From NCBI GenBank assembly GCA_937930305.1, contig CALGLE010000019.1, forward strand, positions 55,931 through 119,930: a stretch of DNA of 64,000 bases. Direction: 5' to 3'. Shown one piece after another: positions 1-8,718 of the stretch. The notes under the pieces are model-generated. The model saw nothing but the letters and a program-made list of their open reading frames with translations, was not told the origin of the DNA and ran no database searches. The translations under genes were made by a program, and so were the position numbers. The DNA comes from an uncultured Granulosicoccaceae bacterium. GTDB taxonomy: Bacteria; Pseudomonadota; Gammaproteobacteria; Granulosicoccales; Granulosicoccaceae. Every line of letters starts with the position of its first letter. The first letter of the stretch is position 1.

Positions 1-1
1 C

Positions 2-973
2 CCCGCACCCAACTTTGATCCGCCGTTTAATATTCTGCGTTTGAGTCACGTCGAACTCGTTGTCAAAGATCTGGCTATCAGCCGATCCTTCTATGTCGAT
101 ACCTTAGGTCTGCAAGTGACCGATGAAACCGATGAACGCATATATCTGCGTGCGATGGAAGAACGCGGACACCATTGCCTGGTATTAAAAAAAGGCGCTA
201 AACCGCAAGTGGGTGAATTGGCGTTCAAGGTATTTGATGAAGCCCACCTAGAACAAGGAGCGGCTTGGTTCAAATCGCAAGACCTTCCGGTGGAATGGGT
301 CGATCGCCCGTATCAGTCAAAAACATTTTGTACTCGCGACCCACATGGTGTGCCACTGGAATTCTACGCCAGAATGGATCGGCTTCAACCCATACATCAG
401 CAATACGCATTGTACAAAGGCGTCAAGCCTCTGCGTATCGACCACTTTAATTGCTTCAGTCCCAATGTGGACGAGTCCGTAGCGTTCTATAACCAGCTTG
501 GCTTTCGAGTAACGGAATACACGGAAGACGAAGCAACGGGAAACTTGTGGGCAGCTTGGACACACCGTAAAGGTGGTGTGCATGACATCGCTTTTACCAA
601 TGGGCGTGGTCCGCGATTACATCACCTCGCCTTTTGGGTGCCCACCCCACTCAACATCATTGACTTACTCGATTTGATGGCCACAACAGGCTATGTCGGA
701 AACATTGAGCGAGGCCCGGGAAGGCACGGAATATCGAATGCGTTCTTTCTCTACATACTCGATCCCGACGGGCATCGCACAGAAATCTACTGTTCCGATT
801 ATCAAACCATCGACCCTGATCTTGAAGCCATTCGATGGGATCTTAAAGATCCTCAACGACAAACCTTATGGGGTGCACCTGCACCTAAGAGTTGGTTTGA
901 ACACGGCTCCCTATTTCACGGTGCTTCTGTGCGTGATGCTGACCTAACCGCTTCCCCAATTATCGCCCCTTAG
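2..973 (+). CDS. hpaD: Homoprotocatechuate 2,3-dioxygenase (type I extradiol), 5' end outside window
   Basis: Cleaves the ring of 3,4-dihydroxyphenylacetate in the meta position in the 4-hydroxyphenylacetate pathway. The reading frame is open to the left edge, and the residues before the TTG codon at 41 read like family sequence, so the true start is upstream; about 323 residues are visible. Two VOC (glyoxalase-fold) modules follow each other. The Fe(II) ligands expected for this family are present: His in RIDHFN (codon 443-445), His in RLHHLAF (codons 620-625) and Glu in TEIYCSD (codon 782-784). The IERGPGRHG and YILDPDGH blocks match the Brevibacterium-type HPCD enzyme as I remember it. The two genes behind it are the next steps of the same pathway, which supports this call over a generic catechol dioxygenase. 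Confidence 0.88.
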   Translation, partial: PAPNFDPPFNILRLSHVELVVKDLAISRSFYVDTLGLQVTDETDERIYLRAMEERGHHCLVLKKGAKPQVGELAFKVFDEAHLEQGAAWFKSQDLPVEWVDRPYQSKTFCTRDPHGVPLEFYARMDRLQPIHQQYALYKGVKPLRIDHFNCFSPNVDESVAFYNQLGFRVTEYTEDEATGNLWAAWTHRKGGVHDIAFTNGRGPRLHHLAFWVPTPLNIIDLLDLMATTGYVGNIERGPGRHGISNAFFLYILDPDGHRTEIYCSDYQTIDPDLEAIRWDLKDPQRQTLWGAPAPKSWFEHGSLFHGASVRDADLTASPIIAP

Positions 974-986
974 AGTAATTAAACCA

Positions 987-1853
987 ATGGCAAAACCAAG
1001 AATCGCCACCATTTCTGCGCAAGGCTCATCCTTTTATGGCGTAGTCGTAGATGAGGGCTTTATCGCCTTATCTCCCGATTTCCCGCAATGGAAAACGTTG
1101 CGTGATGTTATTCACGCTGAGGCTTTGGATCAATTAGTGAAAGCCGCTGATGGCAAAGCCGTGTCACACCCAATGGGAAGCTTTACTTGGGAAATTCCGA
1201 TTCCTGATCCCGGTAAAATAATCTGTGTGGGTGTGAATTTCCCTGATCGCAATGCCGAGTATAAAGACGGTGCAGAAGCGCCACCCAATATGTCATTGTT
1301 CATTCGTTTCCCAAGTTCCTTTGTGGGTCATGAAACCCCACTCACTCGACCACCGGAAAGCGAGCAACTCGACTATGAAGGGGAGATTGCCGTGGTTATC
1401 GGCAAAGGTGGGCGACGCATTACTCAGGCAAATGCGCTTAATCACATTGCAGCGCTGACCATGTGTAACGAAGGCACCTTACGGGATTGGGTTCGGCATG
1501 CCAAGTTCAACGTCACACAAGGCAAGAATTTTGATGGCTCTGGTGCAATGGGCCCCTGGTTAGTACCGTTTACACAGCACGATCAAATACTCGACGTCGC
1601 TCTGGAAACTAAGGTTAACGGCGAACAACGTCAATCCGATAAAACCGGGCGCATGTTATTCCCTGTTGCTCGACAAATTGAATACATTTCCACCTTCACC
1701 ACCTTAATGCCCGGCGACATCATTGTAAGCGGCACACCAACTGGTGCAGGCGCGCGTTTTGATCCGCCAAAATTTTTGGTGCCCGGCGACCAAATTGAAG
1801 TAACCGGTGAAGGCATTGGCACATTGCAAAATGGGGTAGTGGACGAATCATGA
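987..1853 (+). CDS. Fumarylacetoacetate hydrolase family protein (HpaG-like isomerase/decarboxylase)
   Basis: A 288-residue single FAH domain. The metal-binding core is visible as DYEGEIAVVIGK, and the family signature MLFPVARQIEYIS is followed by PGDIIVSGTPTGAG and PGDQIEV near the C-terminus. In the homoprotocatechuate pathway this family decarboxylates 5-oxopent-3-ene-1,2,5-tricarboxylate and isomerises 2-hydroxyhepta-2,4-dienedioate. The enteric HpaG is a two-domain fusion, while this is one domain, so a second copy may lie upstream of the window. It begins 13 bases after the dioxygenase and its stop overlaps the next start (ATGA at 1850-1853), so translation is probably coupled. The pathway role is inferred from neighbours; the family assignment is secure. 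Confidence 0.85.
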   Translation: MAKPRIATISAQGSSFYGVVVDEGFIALSPDFPQWKTLRDVIHAEALDQLVKAADGKAVSHPMGSFTWEIPIPDPGKIICVGVNFPDRNAEYKDGAEAPPNMSLFIRFPSSFVGHETPLTRPPESEQLDYEGEIAVVIGKGGRRITQANALNHIAALTMCNEGTLRDWVRHAKFNVTQGKNFDGSGAMGPWLVPFTQHDQILDVALETKVNGEQRQSDKTGRMLFPVARQIEYISTFTTLMPGDIIVSGTPTGAGARFDPPKFLVPGDQIEVTGEGIGTLQNGVVDES

Positions 1854-2653
1854 TCTTAAGCGACGAACAGGTTAACGACGCTGCACAACAACTCTATGGT
1901 GCGGAGAAATCCGGCATCCAGATGGGCTTGCTGAGTCAACGTTATCCAGGTATGGACTTAGATGATGCCTACGCTGTTCAAGCGAAACTTGTGTCTTTGA
2001 AACAAGCTGCCGGTGCATCCATCACAGGGCGAAAGATTGGCTTAACCTCAAAAGTGATGCAACGCGCACTTAACATTGAAACACCCGACAGCGGTGTGCT
2101 GTTTGATGACATGCACTTCGAATCGGGGCAAACCATCACTCAGGGTCGATTTATCGAACCCCGAGTGGAGGCCGAAATTGCGTTTATTATGGGACGTGAT
2201 TTAGAAGGTGCAAACGTTACCCGCGACGATGTGCTCACAGCCACCGACGCTGTCGCGGCATCACTTGAAATATTAGATACCCGTATATTGCGCAAAGATC
2301 CTACCAACGGGCAGGCGCGAATCATTGTTGACACGGTTTCAGACAATGCTGCTAACGCAGGTGTCGTCTTAAGTGAGCAACAACATGCGGTCGATGCTTT
2401 TGATTTGCGTAACGTTGGGGCCATTGTTAAACGTGACGGTGAAGTTGAAGAAACCGGCTTAGGTGCGGGTGTTTTGGATGATCCCGTCACGTCCGTGGTT
2501 TGGTTAATTCAGCGATTAGCAGCTTATAATGATGGCTTACAAAAGGGTGATGTGGTTTTGTCCGGGTCATTCATTCGCCCGATTGAAGCGCCACCGAACA
2601 GCCACTTTGGGGCCGACTTCGGACCCTTTGGGTACGTCGAAATCAGTTTTTAA
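1850..2653 (+). CDS. hpaH: 2-oxo-hept-4-ene-1,7-dioate hydratase
   Basis: Adds water to 2-oxohept-4-ene-1,7-dioate late in homoprotocatechuate degradation. The 267-residue protein has the HpaH/MhpD hydratase pattern: SGRKIGLTSK-like block (here TGRKIGLTSKVMQ), SGVLFDDM, RVEAEIAFIMGRDL with the acidic Mg2+ ligands, and a C-terminal VVLSGSF. Length agrees with the family. It overlaps the preceding FAH gene by four bases and is followed after 11 bases by a redoxin gene. The aldolase (HpaI), semialdehyde dehydrogenase (HpaE) and isomerase (HpaF) that complete the route are not in the window and would be expected upstream or elsewhere. Confidence 0.88.
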   Translation: MILSDEQVNDAAQQLYGAEKSGIQMGLLSQRYPGMDLDDAYAVQAKLVSLKQAAGASITGRKIGLTSKVMQRALNIETPDSGVLFDDMHFESGQTITQGRFIEPRVEAEIAFIMGRDLEGANVTRDDVLTATDAVAASLEILDTRILRKDPTNGQARIIVDTVSDNAANAGVVLSEQQHAVDAFDLRNVGAIVKRDGEVEETGLGAGVLDDPVTSVVWLIQRLAAYNDGLQKGDVVLSGSFIRPIEAPPNSHFGADFGPFGYVEISF

Positions 2654-2664
2654 GGAATCAAGTA

Positions 2665-3186
2665 ATGTCACATAAACCCGCAGCTGGAAAGCAACTCCCC
2701 ATCGTGAATGTCCCCCTATCGGGCCAAGGCTCGATGACCATTGGTGAAGCGAGCGGACGTTGGCAATTGGTGGTGGTTTACCGCGGTAAGCATTGCGGTC
2801 GTTGTAAACCCTATTTAAATCAAGTTGAATCCATGTTGCCACGCTGGCAAGCAGCCGGTTTCGATGTCATGGCACTATCAGCTGATACAGCCGAAAAAGC
2901 CAACGCCGACATCGCAGAATACGGTTGGAGTTTTCCAGTCGGTGTGGATTTATCAGAATCGGATATGAGCGCGCTGGGTCTGTACATCAGTGATCCACTC
3001 ACCCCCGATGAAACCGATCGCCGCTTTGCAGAACCTGCCGTTTTTTGCCTTCGCCCAGACGGTACCGTACAAATTGCCGCTATATCCAACGGCCCCTCAG
3101 CACGCCCCGATCTGGAAGCACTGCTGGATGGAATGATTTTCACCATTGAAAACGGCAAACCCGCTCGCGGAACGGTGAATACTTAG
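2665..3186 (+). CDS. AhpC/TSA-type redoxin (peroxiredoxin-like) protein
   Basis: A 173-residue cytoplasmic thioredoxin-fold protein of the AhpC/TSA family. The active-site region reads YRGKHCGRCKPYL, so there is a CxxC pair (CGRC) where many bacterioferritin-comigratory-type proteins have a single peroxidatic Cys. It has no signal peptide. The start is an ATG 12 bases after hpaH with an AAGGA ribosome site. Co-transcription with the ring-cleavage genes suggests protection of the oxygen-sensitive Fe(II) dioxygenase or detoxification of peroxide or quinone, but this is inference. A 7-bp inverted repeat (3220-3226 and 3239-3245) lies just behind it, before the next gene. Confidence 0.75.
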   Translation: MSHKPAAGKQLPIVNVPLSGQGSMTIGEASGRWQLVVVYRGKHCGRCKPYLNQVESMLPRWQAAGFDVMALSADTAEKANADIAEYGWSFPVGVDLSESDMSALGLYISDPLTPDETDRRFAEPAVFCLRPDGTVQIAAISNGPSARPDLEALLDGMIFTIENGKPARGTVNT

Positions 3187-3255
3187 CGAGAGAATCGAAC
3201 TCTTCTTCGTAAACTCAGTCCTAACTGGCTATTCAAGTAGTTAGGTCGCGGGTAA

Positions 3256-4668
3256 ATGGGAAAATTCGAATCGAGTCGCCTCTTTAGCAAAGCAAAACCC
3301 TTGATGGTGGGTGTAGCGCTCACACTGGCTTTAGTCACGGTCCACGCGAATGCTCAAGAGCCGAAGTTAGAAGCGTCTACGCTCAGCACTCACGTGCTGG
3401 AAAAATTTGGATCCCCTCCCGCCATTCCAAATGGTGAACTGAGCCCAGAATTGCAAGCGGCCATGCAGACGGTATTCATCGATGGGTTTCTTGAATCCGG
3501 ATGGCGAACCGCACAAACTGACGCTCTGGAGGCGATAAAAAATTCCGGTGATGCGCGACTGGTATGGCCAATTAGCGATTTAATGCGTTTCGCTGGCCCG
3601 GACGGATTGTCCCAACTATTGGCCGATACGGCCGGTGAATTACTGGGTATTGAATACAAGGGTGCCCGGGTTTGGGGGGAAACCACCGACCATCTTATCG
3701 CGTGGAATGTTCCAGCCCCGCCCAATTATTTAACCTATAAGCGCAACGTCTTTACAAGCCTTGTACCGGGTTGGGAAAAAATATTTGTGCCAGGTGATAT
3801 CGACTGGCGTCATGTCTCTTGGGGTGGTGTACTGATTGACGATCGCCCCTACGATACAACCGATGACGAATGCAATTGCATTCCCGCAGCTGATAACCCA
3901 GCGGTGATCAAAGCCGATGCCGCAGAATGGTTAACAGACGAAGACATCGTTTTTGGTGTCGAAGTCAATGGCGAATACCGAGCCTATCCAAGACAAATAA
4001 TGGAAGTGCGTGAAATGGTGAACGACACCTTGGGTGGGCGCGACCTCGCCATTCCTTACTGCACTTTGTGTGGTGCGGCGCAAGCGTATTTCACCGATCA
4101 ATTACCCGAGGGTATCGAACGACCAGTACTCAGAACTTCGGGCTTGTTGATTCGATCAAACAAAGTCATGTACGACATTACTACCCACTCAGTATTCGAT
4201 ACCTTTCTGGGCAATGCGGTAACCGGGCCATTGGCTGAAAAGTCTCTTCAGTTAAAACAGGCCAGCGTGGTCACCACCGACTGGGGCACCTGGAAGCAAG
4301 CGCATCCCAGTACAACCGTATTAAAAGAATCGCTGGCATTGGGTCGTAATTTTGATTTTAGAAACAACCGAGATGCGAACGGCCCAATTTTTCCGATTGG
4401 GGACGTTGATCCGAGATTATCTGTGCATGAAGATGTTGTCGGAGTTGTGACTCACTCTGGCATTCCCGTGGCGTTTCCGCGCGCGGACGCGTTTCTCGCC
4501 TTAAAAAAAGGCGAACGCGTGGAGTTTGAGAACATTCAGTTAATACTCGATGGCGGTGGTATACGGGCTATCGATAAAACGGATAAAAATAATCTCGTCG
4601 GTAGTCACCAGGCGTTCTGGTTCGCTTGGTCGCAATTTTATCCCAATACTCACCTGTGGGCTTTCTAG
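3256..4668 (+). CDS. Secreted DUF3179 domain protein
   Basis: A 470-residue exported protein. Residues 1-34 form a signal peptide ending in an AxA-type site (HANAQ). The DUF3179 domain occupies roughly the last 300 residues, with the typical EVNGEYRAYPRQIM, IPYCTLCGAA and DITTHSVFDTF blocks and the end SHQAFWFAWSQFYP. Conserved cysteines occur in DECNCIP and YCTLCG, which might bind metal or form disulfides. The biochemical function of DUF3179 is not known to me. It follows the redoxin by 69 bases in the same direction, so a shared thiol or copper-related role is possible but not shown. It ends 6 bases from the convergent EamA gene. Confidence 0.8.
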   Translation: MGKFESSRLFSKAKPLMVGVALTLALVTVHANAQEPKLEASTLSTHVLEKFGSPPAIPNGELSPELQAAMQTVFIDGFLESGWRTAQTDALEAIKNSGDARLVWPISDLMRFAGPDGLSQLLADTAGELLGIEYKGARVWGETTDHLIAWNVPAPPNYLTYKRNVFTSLVPGWEKIFVPGDIDWRHVSWGGVLIDDRPYDTTDDECNCIPAADNPAVIKADAAEWLTDEDIVFGVEVNGEYRAYPRQIMEVREMVNDTLGGRDLAIPYCTLCGAAQAYFTDQLPEGIERPVLRTSGLLIRSNKVMYDITTHSVFDTFLGNAVTGPLAEKSLQLKQASVVTTDWGTWKQAHPSTTVLKESLALGRNFDFRNNRDANGPIFPIGDVDPRLSVHEDVVGVVTHSGIPVAFPRADAFLALKKGERVEFENIQLILDGGGIRAIDKTDKNNLVGSHQAFWFAWSQFYPNTHLWAF

Positions 4669-4674
4669 CGAACA

Positions 4675-5580
4675 TTAATACTGCCGGACTCGAGTGATTC
4701 CGATACAGGAAAGTATGATGATGGTAAGCCCTGCCCAGCCCTGGTAATGAATAGACTCATTCAGCCATGCCATCGCGAATAAGGCCCCAAACACCGGTTC
4801 GCTGCCCATCAACAATGAAACTCGCGACGGGTTGCAACGGCGGCTGGCATAGTTTTGCGCGAAAAACGCAAATATGGTACAAAACACAACCAGATAAACG
4901 ATGACGAGCCAGCTTCGGTTAGTGCTAGGCAAAGAGAATTCTTCAGCGGAAAACAAATAGAAAAGTATCGAGGCACCTAATGCGACGATCAGTGATTGCA
5001 TCGCCGTCATGGCTGTTGTTGATCCGTTATACTTTCGGCTTAAACCATTAGTAACCGTCACCATACAAGCACGTAGCAAAGCCGCAGATAAAATTAGCGC
5101 ATCCCCTATGTTGAAGGACAGCTGCGAACCGTCAGTTAACAGGTATATTCCAAAAACCGACGCTATGGCTAGGGTAAACACTTCTTTGGGCGGTTTTTTC
5201 TTTAGCAGCAACCACTCCACAAGCGGTGTAAACACAACAAACAAACTGATCAAAACTGCTGCGTTCGTGGCTTGAGTGTGAAGTACTCCATAAATTTCAC
5301 ATAAAAATATGGCCAGTAAAATGCACCCGGTAGGCACACTTACACGCAGTAGTCGGTGTGCGTCGCGTTTCAATTCCCAAATCAGTGGCACCGACAACAT
5401 CAAGGTTGTTAGCGAAAAACGCAGTACCAGAAACGCCAATACCGGATAAACCAACAAAACCTCTTTGGTTAAACCATAACTGGTTCCCCACACAGCAGCC
5501 ACTGCGAGCAATAACATATCATTGGCTAGATAGGGGCGCTTATAGGGCGCTGTCGTGGCCGTACCGGAGCTCTCAATCAC
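4675..5580 (-). CDS. EamA/DMT-family exporter
   Basis: A 301-residue inner-membrane protein with about ten hydrophobic segments arranged as two EamA repeats; the second repeat has the usual GSEPVFGALFAMAWLNE motif and the first the LRFSLTTLML motif. Members export amino acids and other small metabolites (RhtA/YdcZ type). Its start overlaps the stop of the 2OG-dioxygenase gene by eight bases, so it is the third gene of the operon that begins with the argininosuccinate-synthase-like gene. This context suggests it exports the product of the two enzymes. Substrate is unknown. Confidence 0.85.
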   Translation of the reverse strand: MIESSGTATTAPYKRPYLANDMLLLAVAAVWGTSYGLTKEVLLVYPVLAFLVLRFSLTTLMLSVPLIWELKRDAHRLLRVSVPTGCILLAIFLCEIYGVLHTQATNAAVLISLFVVFTPLVEWLLLKKKPPKEVFTLAIASVFGIYLLTDGSQLSFNIGDALILSAALLRACMVTVTNGLSRKYNGSTTAMTAMQSLIVALGASILFYLFSAEEFSLPSTNRSWLVIVYLVVFCTIFAFFAQNYASRRCNPSRVSLLMGSEPVFGALFAMAWLNESIHYQGWAGLTIIILSCIGITRVRQY

Positions 5581-6316
5581 GCGAAAACGCCACGACTAAC
5601 ACATCACGCCACGACGGTTTCTCTGGATTTAACTGATTGACTTCGCTCACAGAATGCAACACCGACTCATCATCACAGGACATGACATCCAGCGCATCCG
5701 CCAGCGTTAGGCAGTGGATAGCCTGCCGGTCTAAATTGGCAACCGTCGTCTCACCACCTACGATGTTGTTTCTAGATATCAAAACAGACGTAACGTACTT
5801 AACACCATCTCGATGCAACCCTTCCGGGGCCGGCTTCCCCGGAGACTGCGGTGTCGCGTGAATTCGATAAGGATGTAATCGCACAACCCAAGGTTTACTG
5901 GATTGCTCTATTTCGTTGAAGGCGTCAGTCAAAAGCTCAATAAGCTTTACAAAAACTGGATCTTTCAACATGGCCGGTTCAATAGGATCAAACTCACGCT
6001 TCACATCGCCGTTTAGCGGGTTAACGTGCTTGGGTTGAACATAAGCGTGGTGGGGTAATACTTCATAATCGGAGTAAGAATCTTTCACACGCAACGCGCT
6101 GTAACGTCGGTAGCGATACAAGCCACCATCCCCCATGAATTGATCCAGACTCAATCGATTCCAATAGTCAGAAAATTTTTGAACCTCCGCTTCACTAAAT
6201 TCGAATACATCACGTAAGACCTGCCCGGATAAAAACCCGTATTTATGGCGCTTGAGCTTATAAGAAAAATTATCGACCAGTTGATGCGTCGGATCTGCAC
6301 AATCGAGAACTTGCAT
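5573..6316 (-). CDS. 2OG-Fe(II) dioxygenase of the PF10014 amino-acid hydroxylase family
   Basis: A 247-residue cytoplasmic enzyme. The non-haem iron triad is visible as GLHRDG (His168, Asp170) and VLHSVSEV (His221), with Arg237 in SWRDVLVVAF as the likely 2-oxoglutarate anchor. The YRYRRYSAL block near residue 68 and the VGGET block after the HxD are typical of PF10014. Characterised members hydroxylate free L-amino acids, such as the L-isoleucine 4-hydroxylases of Bacillus and the HilA enzyme of Pantoea. It is translationally coupled to the upstream ligase-like gene through a TAATG junction at 6316 and to the downstream EamA gene by overlap. The likely substrate is an amino acid or the product of that ligase; this is inference. 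Confidence 0.82.
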   Translation of the reverse strand: MQVLDCADPTHQLVDNFSYKLKRHKYGFLSGQVLRDVFEFSEAEVQKFSDYWNRLSLDQFMGDGGLYRYRRYSALRVKDSYSDYEVLPHHAYVQPKHVNPLNGDVKREFDPIEPAMLKDPVFVKLIELLTDAFNEIEQSSKPWVVRLHPYRIHATPQSPGKPAPEGLHRDGVKYVTSVLISRNNIVGGETTVANLDRQAIHCLTLADALDVMSCDDESVLHSVSEVNQLNPEKPSWRDVLVVAFSRD

Positions 6317-7518
6317 TAGGCGGACTCTAGTGAGGGTTGAAGGGTTTGCGATTTTTTGTGAGACGCAGCTTTATTGGCCTCCCATAAGTCTCGATTAGTT
6401 AGGTACTTGGGATTCGCAGCTTGAATCCCAGACAAAGATAAATCTCCGTTTCGCAAAGTGAAGCGAACACACCCAGTGACTTCTTTGCTGATGTTGTCGA
6501 TAAAGGCTTCACTGGCGTACTTTAATTGGCTAAACCATCGACCTTCCACCGCTTCCCTCACCCAGATCTGATCTAAACCTTGTTTTTCTCTTTGCGCCTC
6601 AAAGTCGATTATGGAAGTGCATAAGTGGAAGTACGCCAACATCAGTACATGGGCTGCCGGCGCCTCTCGTACTTCAAACACTTTTTCGCCACCAGCCAGA
6701 TGTTCCAGCCCTTCAAAACGACCAATACCATGACTTCCTGCAAGTGAGTTCAACTGATCGATAAGTGTTATTGGTGCCAACGGAACCTGGTCTAAAGCCG
6801 TCGGGACACCTGCTTCAAAGGTAATTTCTATGTCCTCGCTGGCGTGCTTTTTATGTCTTGTCCAGGAATACATCGACTCTTTCAGCGACACTGATTCCGG
6901 ATTATCTAAGTCCCCGGATTCGAATTCCCGGCACCATAAATTGGCATCGCCGCTACGAATCCGTTGATCAAATGCCAGTGAAGATGCGCGACACATCGCG
7001 TGGGTTTTCTCTTCACGAGAAGTCACGTCCAATTCGTACGGCGAACCAAAAGATCCAAAATAATTCAGGTTCGAAATCGCCCCATTGAGTCGTCGCAAAC
7101 TGTTTTGCGATGTATTTGCTGTGTGCAGCAAACACCCACAGCCTCTTTCCTGCGCAAGTTTTACCGCAGCTTCGGCCATTATCGGACGAGACAATGATGA
7201 GCTGATAGGAAAGTGCCCCAGGTATCGAGCTTGGGCTTTGATGGCTGGCAGCACTGCCTTCTTAACGAAGGCCTCTCTCGCATCCAAATGAACAAATTCT
7301 GCACCAAAATGGGCCGCTATTTTGGCGAGTTTCTCCGGAGGTTCCGACTCGCCCACGTCGACTGACAATGCAATGGTTTTACAGCCATACTTTTGTAATC
7401 GGTATAACAGATAGCTACTGTCTAAACCTCCGCTAAATAGGGTTAGTACATTAGGGTTGTAATCGATGGCAGATTCAATCGCGGAAAAATTAAAAATGCT
7501 AGGTTTGTTCATTTCCAT
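6316..7518 (-). CDS. Divergent argininosuccinate-synthase-like ATP-dependent ligase
   Basis: About 400 residues, the usual length of argininosuccinate synthase (ASS). The ATP-pyrophosphatase loop SGGLDSS lies at residues 29-35. The ASS order of motifs follows: SSSLSRPIMAE (ASS TSLARP), NLWCREFESGDLDNP, FEAGVPTAL, GSHGIGR, EVREAP. The ASS substrate loop GKGNDQVR is replaced by NTSQNSLR (residues 135-142, about), keeping Asn and Arg but losing the Asp that contacts aspartate, so the substrates probably differ from citrulline and aspartate. I chose the ATG at 7518, preceded by GGAA at eight bases; an upstream ATG at 7593 would add 25 residues without a clear ribosome site. It is the first gene of a three-gene operon divergent from a LysR gene. 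A housekeeping argG role is unlikely. Confidence 0.78.
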   Translation of the reverse strand: MEMNKPSIFNFSAIESAIDYNPNVLTLFSGGLDSSYLLYRLQKYGCKTIALSVDVGESEPPEKLAKIAAHFGAEFVHLDAREAFVKKAVLPAIKAQARYLGHFPISSSLSRPIMAEAAVKLAQERGCGCLLHTANTSQNSLRRLNGAISNLNYFGSFGSPYELDVTSREEKTHAMCRASSLAFDQRIRSGDANLWCREFESGDLDNPESVSLKESMYSWTRHKKHASEDIEITFEAGVPTALDQVPLAPITLIDQLNSLAGSHGIGRFEGLEHLAGGEKVFEVREAPAAHVLMLAYFHLCTSIIDFEAQREKQGLDQIWVREAVEGRWFSQLKYASEAFIDNISKEVTGCVRFTLRNGDLSLSGIQAANPKYLTNRDLWEANKAASHKKSQTLQPSLESA

Positions 7519-7593
7519 CAAAATCGTTCCATACTCTGTGTTGAAAGATGGCGCGAACACCATGGCTATGTACCAGTTACCTGCCAGCCTCAT

Positions 7594-7726
7594 TCATGCT
7601 ATCTATCGATGAATTACTATCGACGGATCGCTCAATGCCGCTTCTGGTCGTTAAGCATGTGACTTTCAGTATATTGATGAGATTTTGATAAATGAACGAT
7701 CTATTTACGAACGGGCCTCGTTCCTA
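7594..7726. promoter_or_regulatory. Divergent promoter region with direct repeat CTATCGA
   Basis: This segment separates the ligase operon (minus strand) from the LysR gene (plus strand), the usual place of LysR binding sites. The heptamer CTATCGA occurs twice in direct orientation at 7603-7609 and 7617-7623, 14 bases apart. No convincing -35/-10 pair is assigned. Binding by the adjacent LysR protein is inferred from the layout only. Confidence 0.35.
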
Positions 7727-8659
7727 ATGCGCACGAGGGTTCTTAATTCATTGCTTGCGGATATGGCAGTTTTTGTACAAGTTGCTGATCATGGTAGTTT
7801 TGCAAAAGCGGCTCGAACCATGAGCATGACGCCATCGGCATTAAGCCGCCAAGTGACGCGGTTGGAAGACGCTTTATCGCACCAATTGTTGGAACGCAGC
7901 ACGCAAAATTTACGGTTAACTGACTTTGGGCGTGATGCGTATGTATTGTGTCGACGGATAGTAGATTCTGCGGGCGAAGTGGTTGATCTTGCGCAGAACG
8001 TGCAAGAAACACCTCAAGGGGTCTTACGCGTCAGCGCACCCCGAGCGTTTGGAACCCGAGTGGTTCACCCATTAATAAATGAATTCTTAAATACCTATCC
8101 AGAAATTGATGTGCAGTTAGTTCTGACGGATCGTCATGTCGACCCAGTTATCGATGAGCTGGATCTTGTAATTGACATAACCGAGATGCCGCGACGAGGA
8201 TACATCTCACACACAATCTGTGAAGTGAAACAATGCCTTTGCGCCTCACCCGAATACCTTGCGTTGCACGGAAAACCAAAACACCCAGAAGATTTGCGCC
8301 AGCACGCATGCATTACCCTAGGAGAATTAGGAGAACGCAACGATTGGGTGTTCACTAAAGGGTCAGAGCGAATCACGATTTGTGGTCGAGGACGTTACAG
8401 CGTGAACAACACTGATTTACGACTCGATTGCGTATTAAACCATCAAGGCATAGCGGCCATGCCCGACTTTACTGCAGAAGCCGAGTTAGCATCGAAAAAA
8501 GTGGTCCCGTTGTTGCCGGGTTGGTCACTCAGTGCGGCGTATCGCGGCTTTGCCTATATTCAACATTTGCCCACCAAACATCTTGCAACGAAAGCCGATT
8601 TGTTCGTTCAATTTCTATTAGATTCAAAATGCGATAAATCCAAATTAGAAAGTGGTTAA
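7727..8659 (+). CDS. LysR-family transcriptional regulator
   Basis: A 310-residue regulator from the ATG at 7727 (a TTG at 7685 would add 14 residues; neither has a strong ribosome site). The N-terminal winged helix-turn-helix is clear in VQVADHGSFAKAARTM followed by TPSALSRQVTRLE. The rest is a LysR effector domain starting at GVLRVSAPRAFGTRVV, of the CrgA-like subgroup. It lies divergent from the ligase/dioxygenase/exporter operon and probably controls that operon in response to a pathway compound. A strong hairpin follows the gene. Confidence 0.88.
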   Translation: MRTRVLNSLLADMAVFVQVADHGSFAKAARTMSMTPSALSRQVTRLEDALSHQLLERSTQNLRLTDFGRDAYVLCRRIVDSAGEVVDLAQNVQETPQGVLRVSAPRAFGTRVVHPLINEFLNTYPEIDVQLVLTDRHVDPVIDELDLVIDITEMPRRGYISHTICEVKQCLCASPEYLALHGKPKHPEDLRQHACITLGELGERNDWVFTKGSERITICGRGRYSVNNTDLRLDCVLNHQGIAAMPDFTAEAELASKKVVPLLPGWSLSAAYRGFAYIQHLPTKHLATKADLFVQFLLDSKCDKSKLESG

Positions 8660-8718
8660 ATCGCAAAGCAATAAATCTGAAAAAACCTAGTTAAAACCCA
8701 GCCAAATAAAGTACAACA

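Noticed and set aside
4675..7518. Classification of the ASS-like gene as housekeeping argG
   Set aside because: The substrate loop has lost the Asp contact, and the neighbours are a dioxygenase and exporter, not arginine-synthesis genes.
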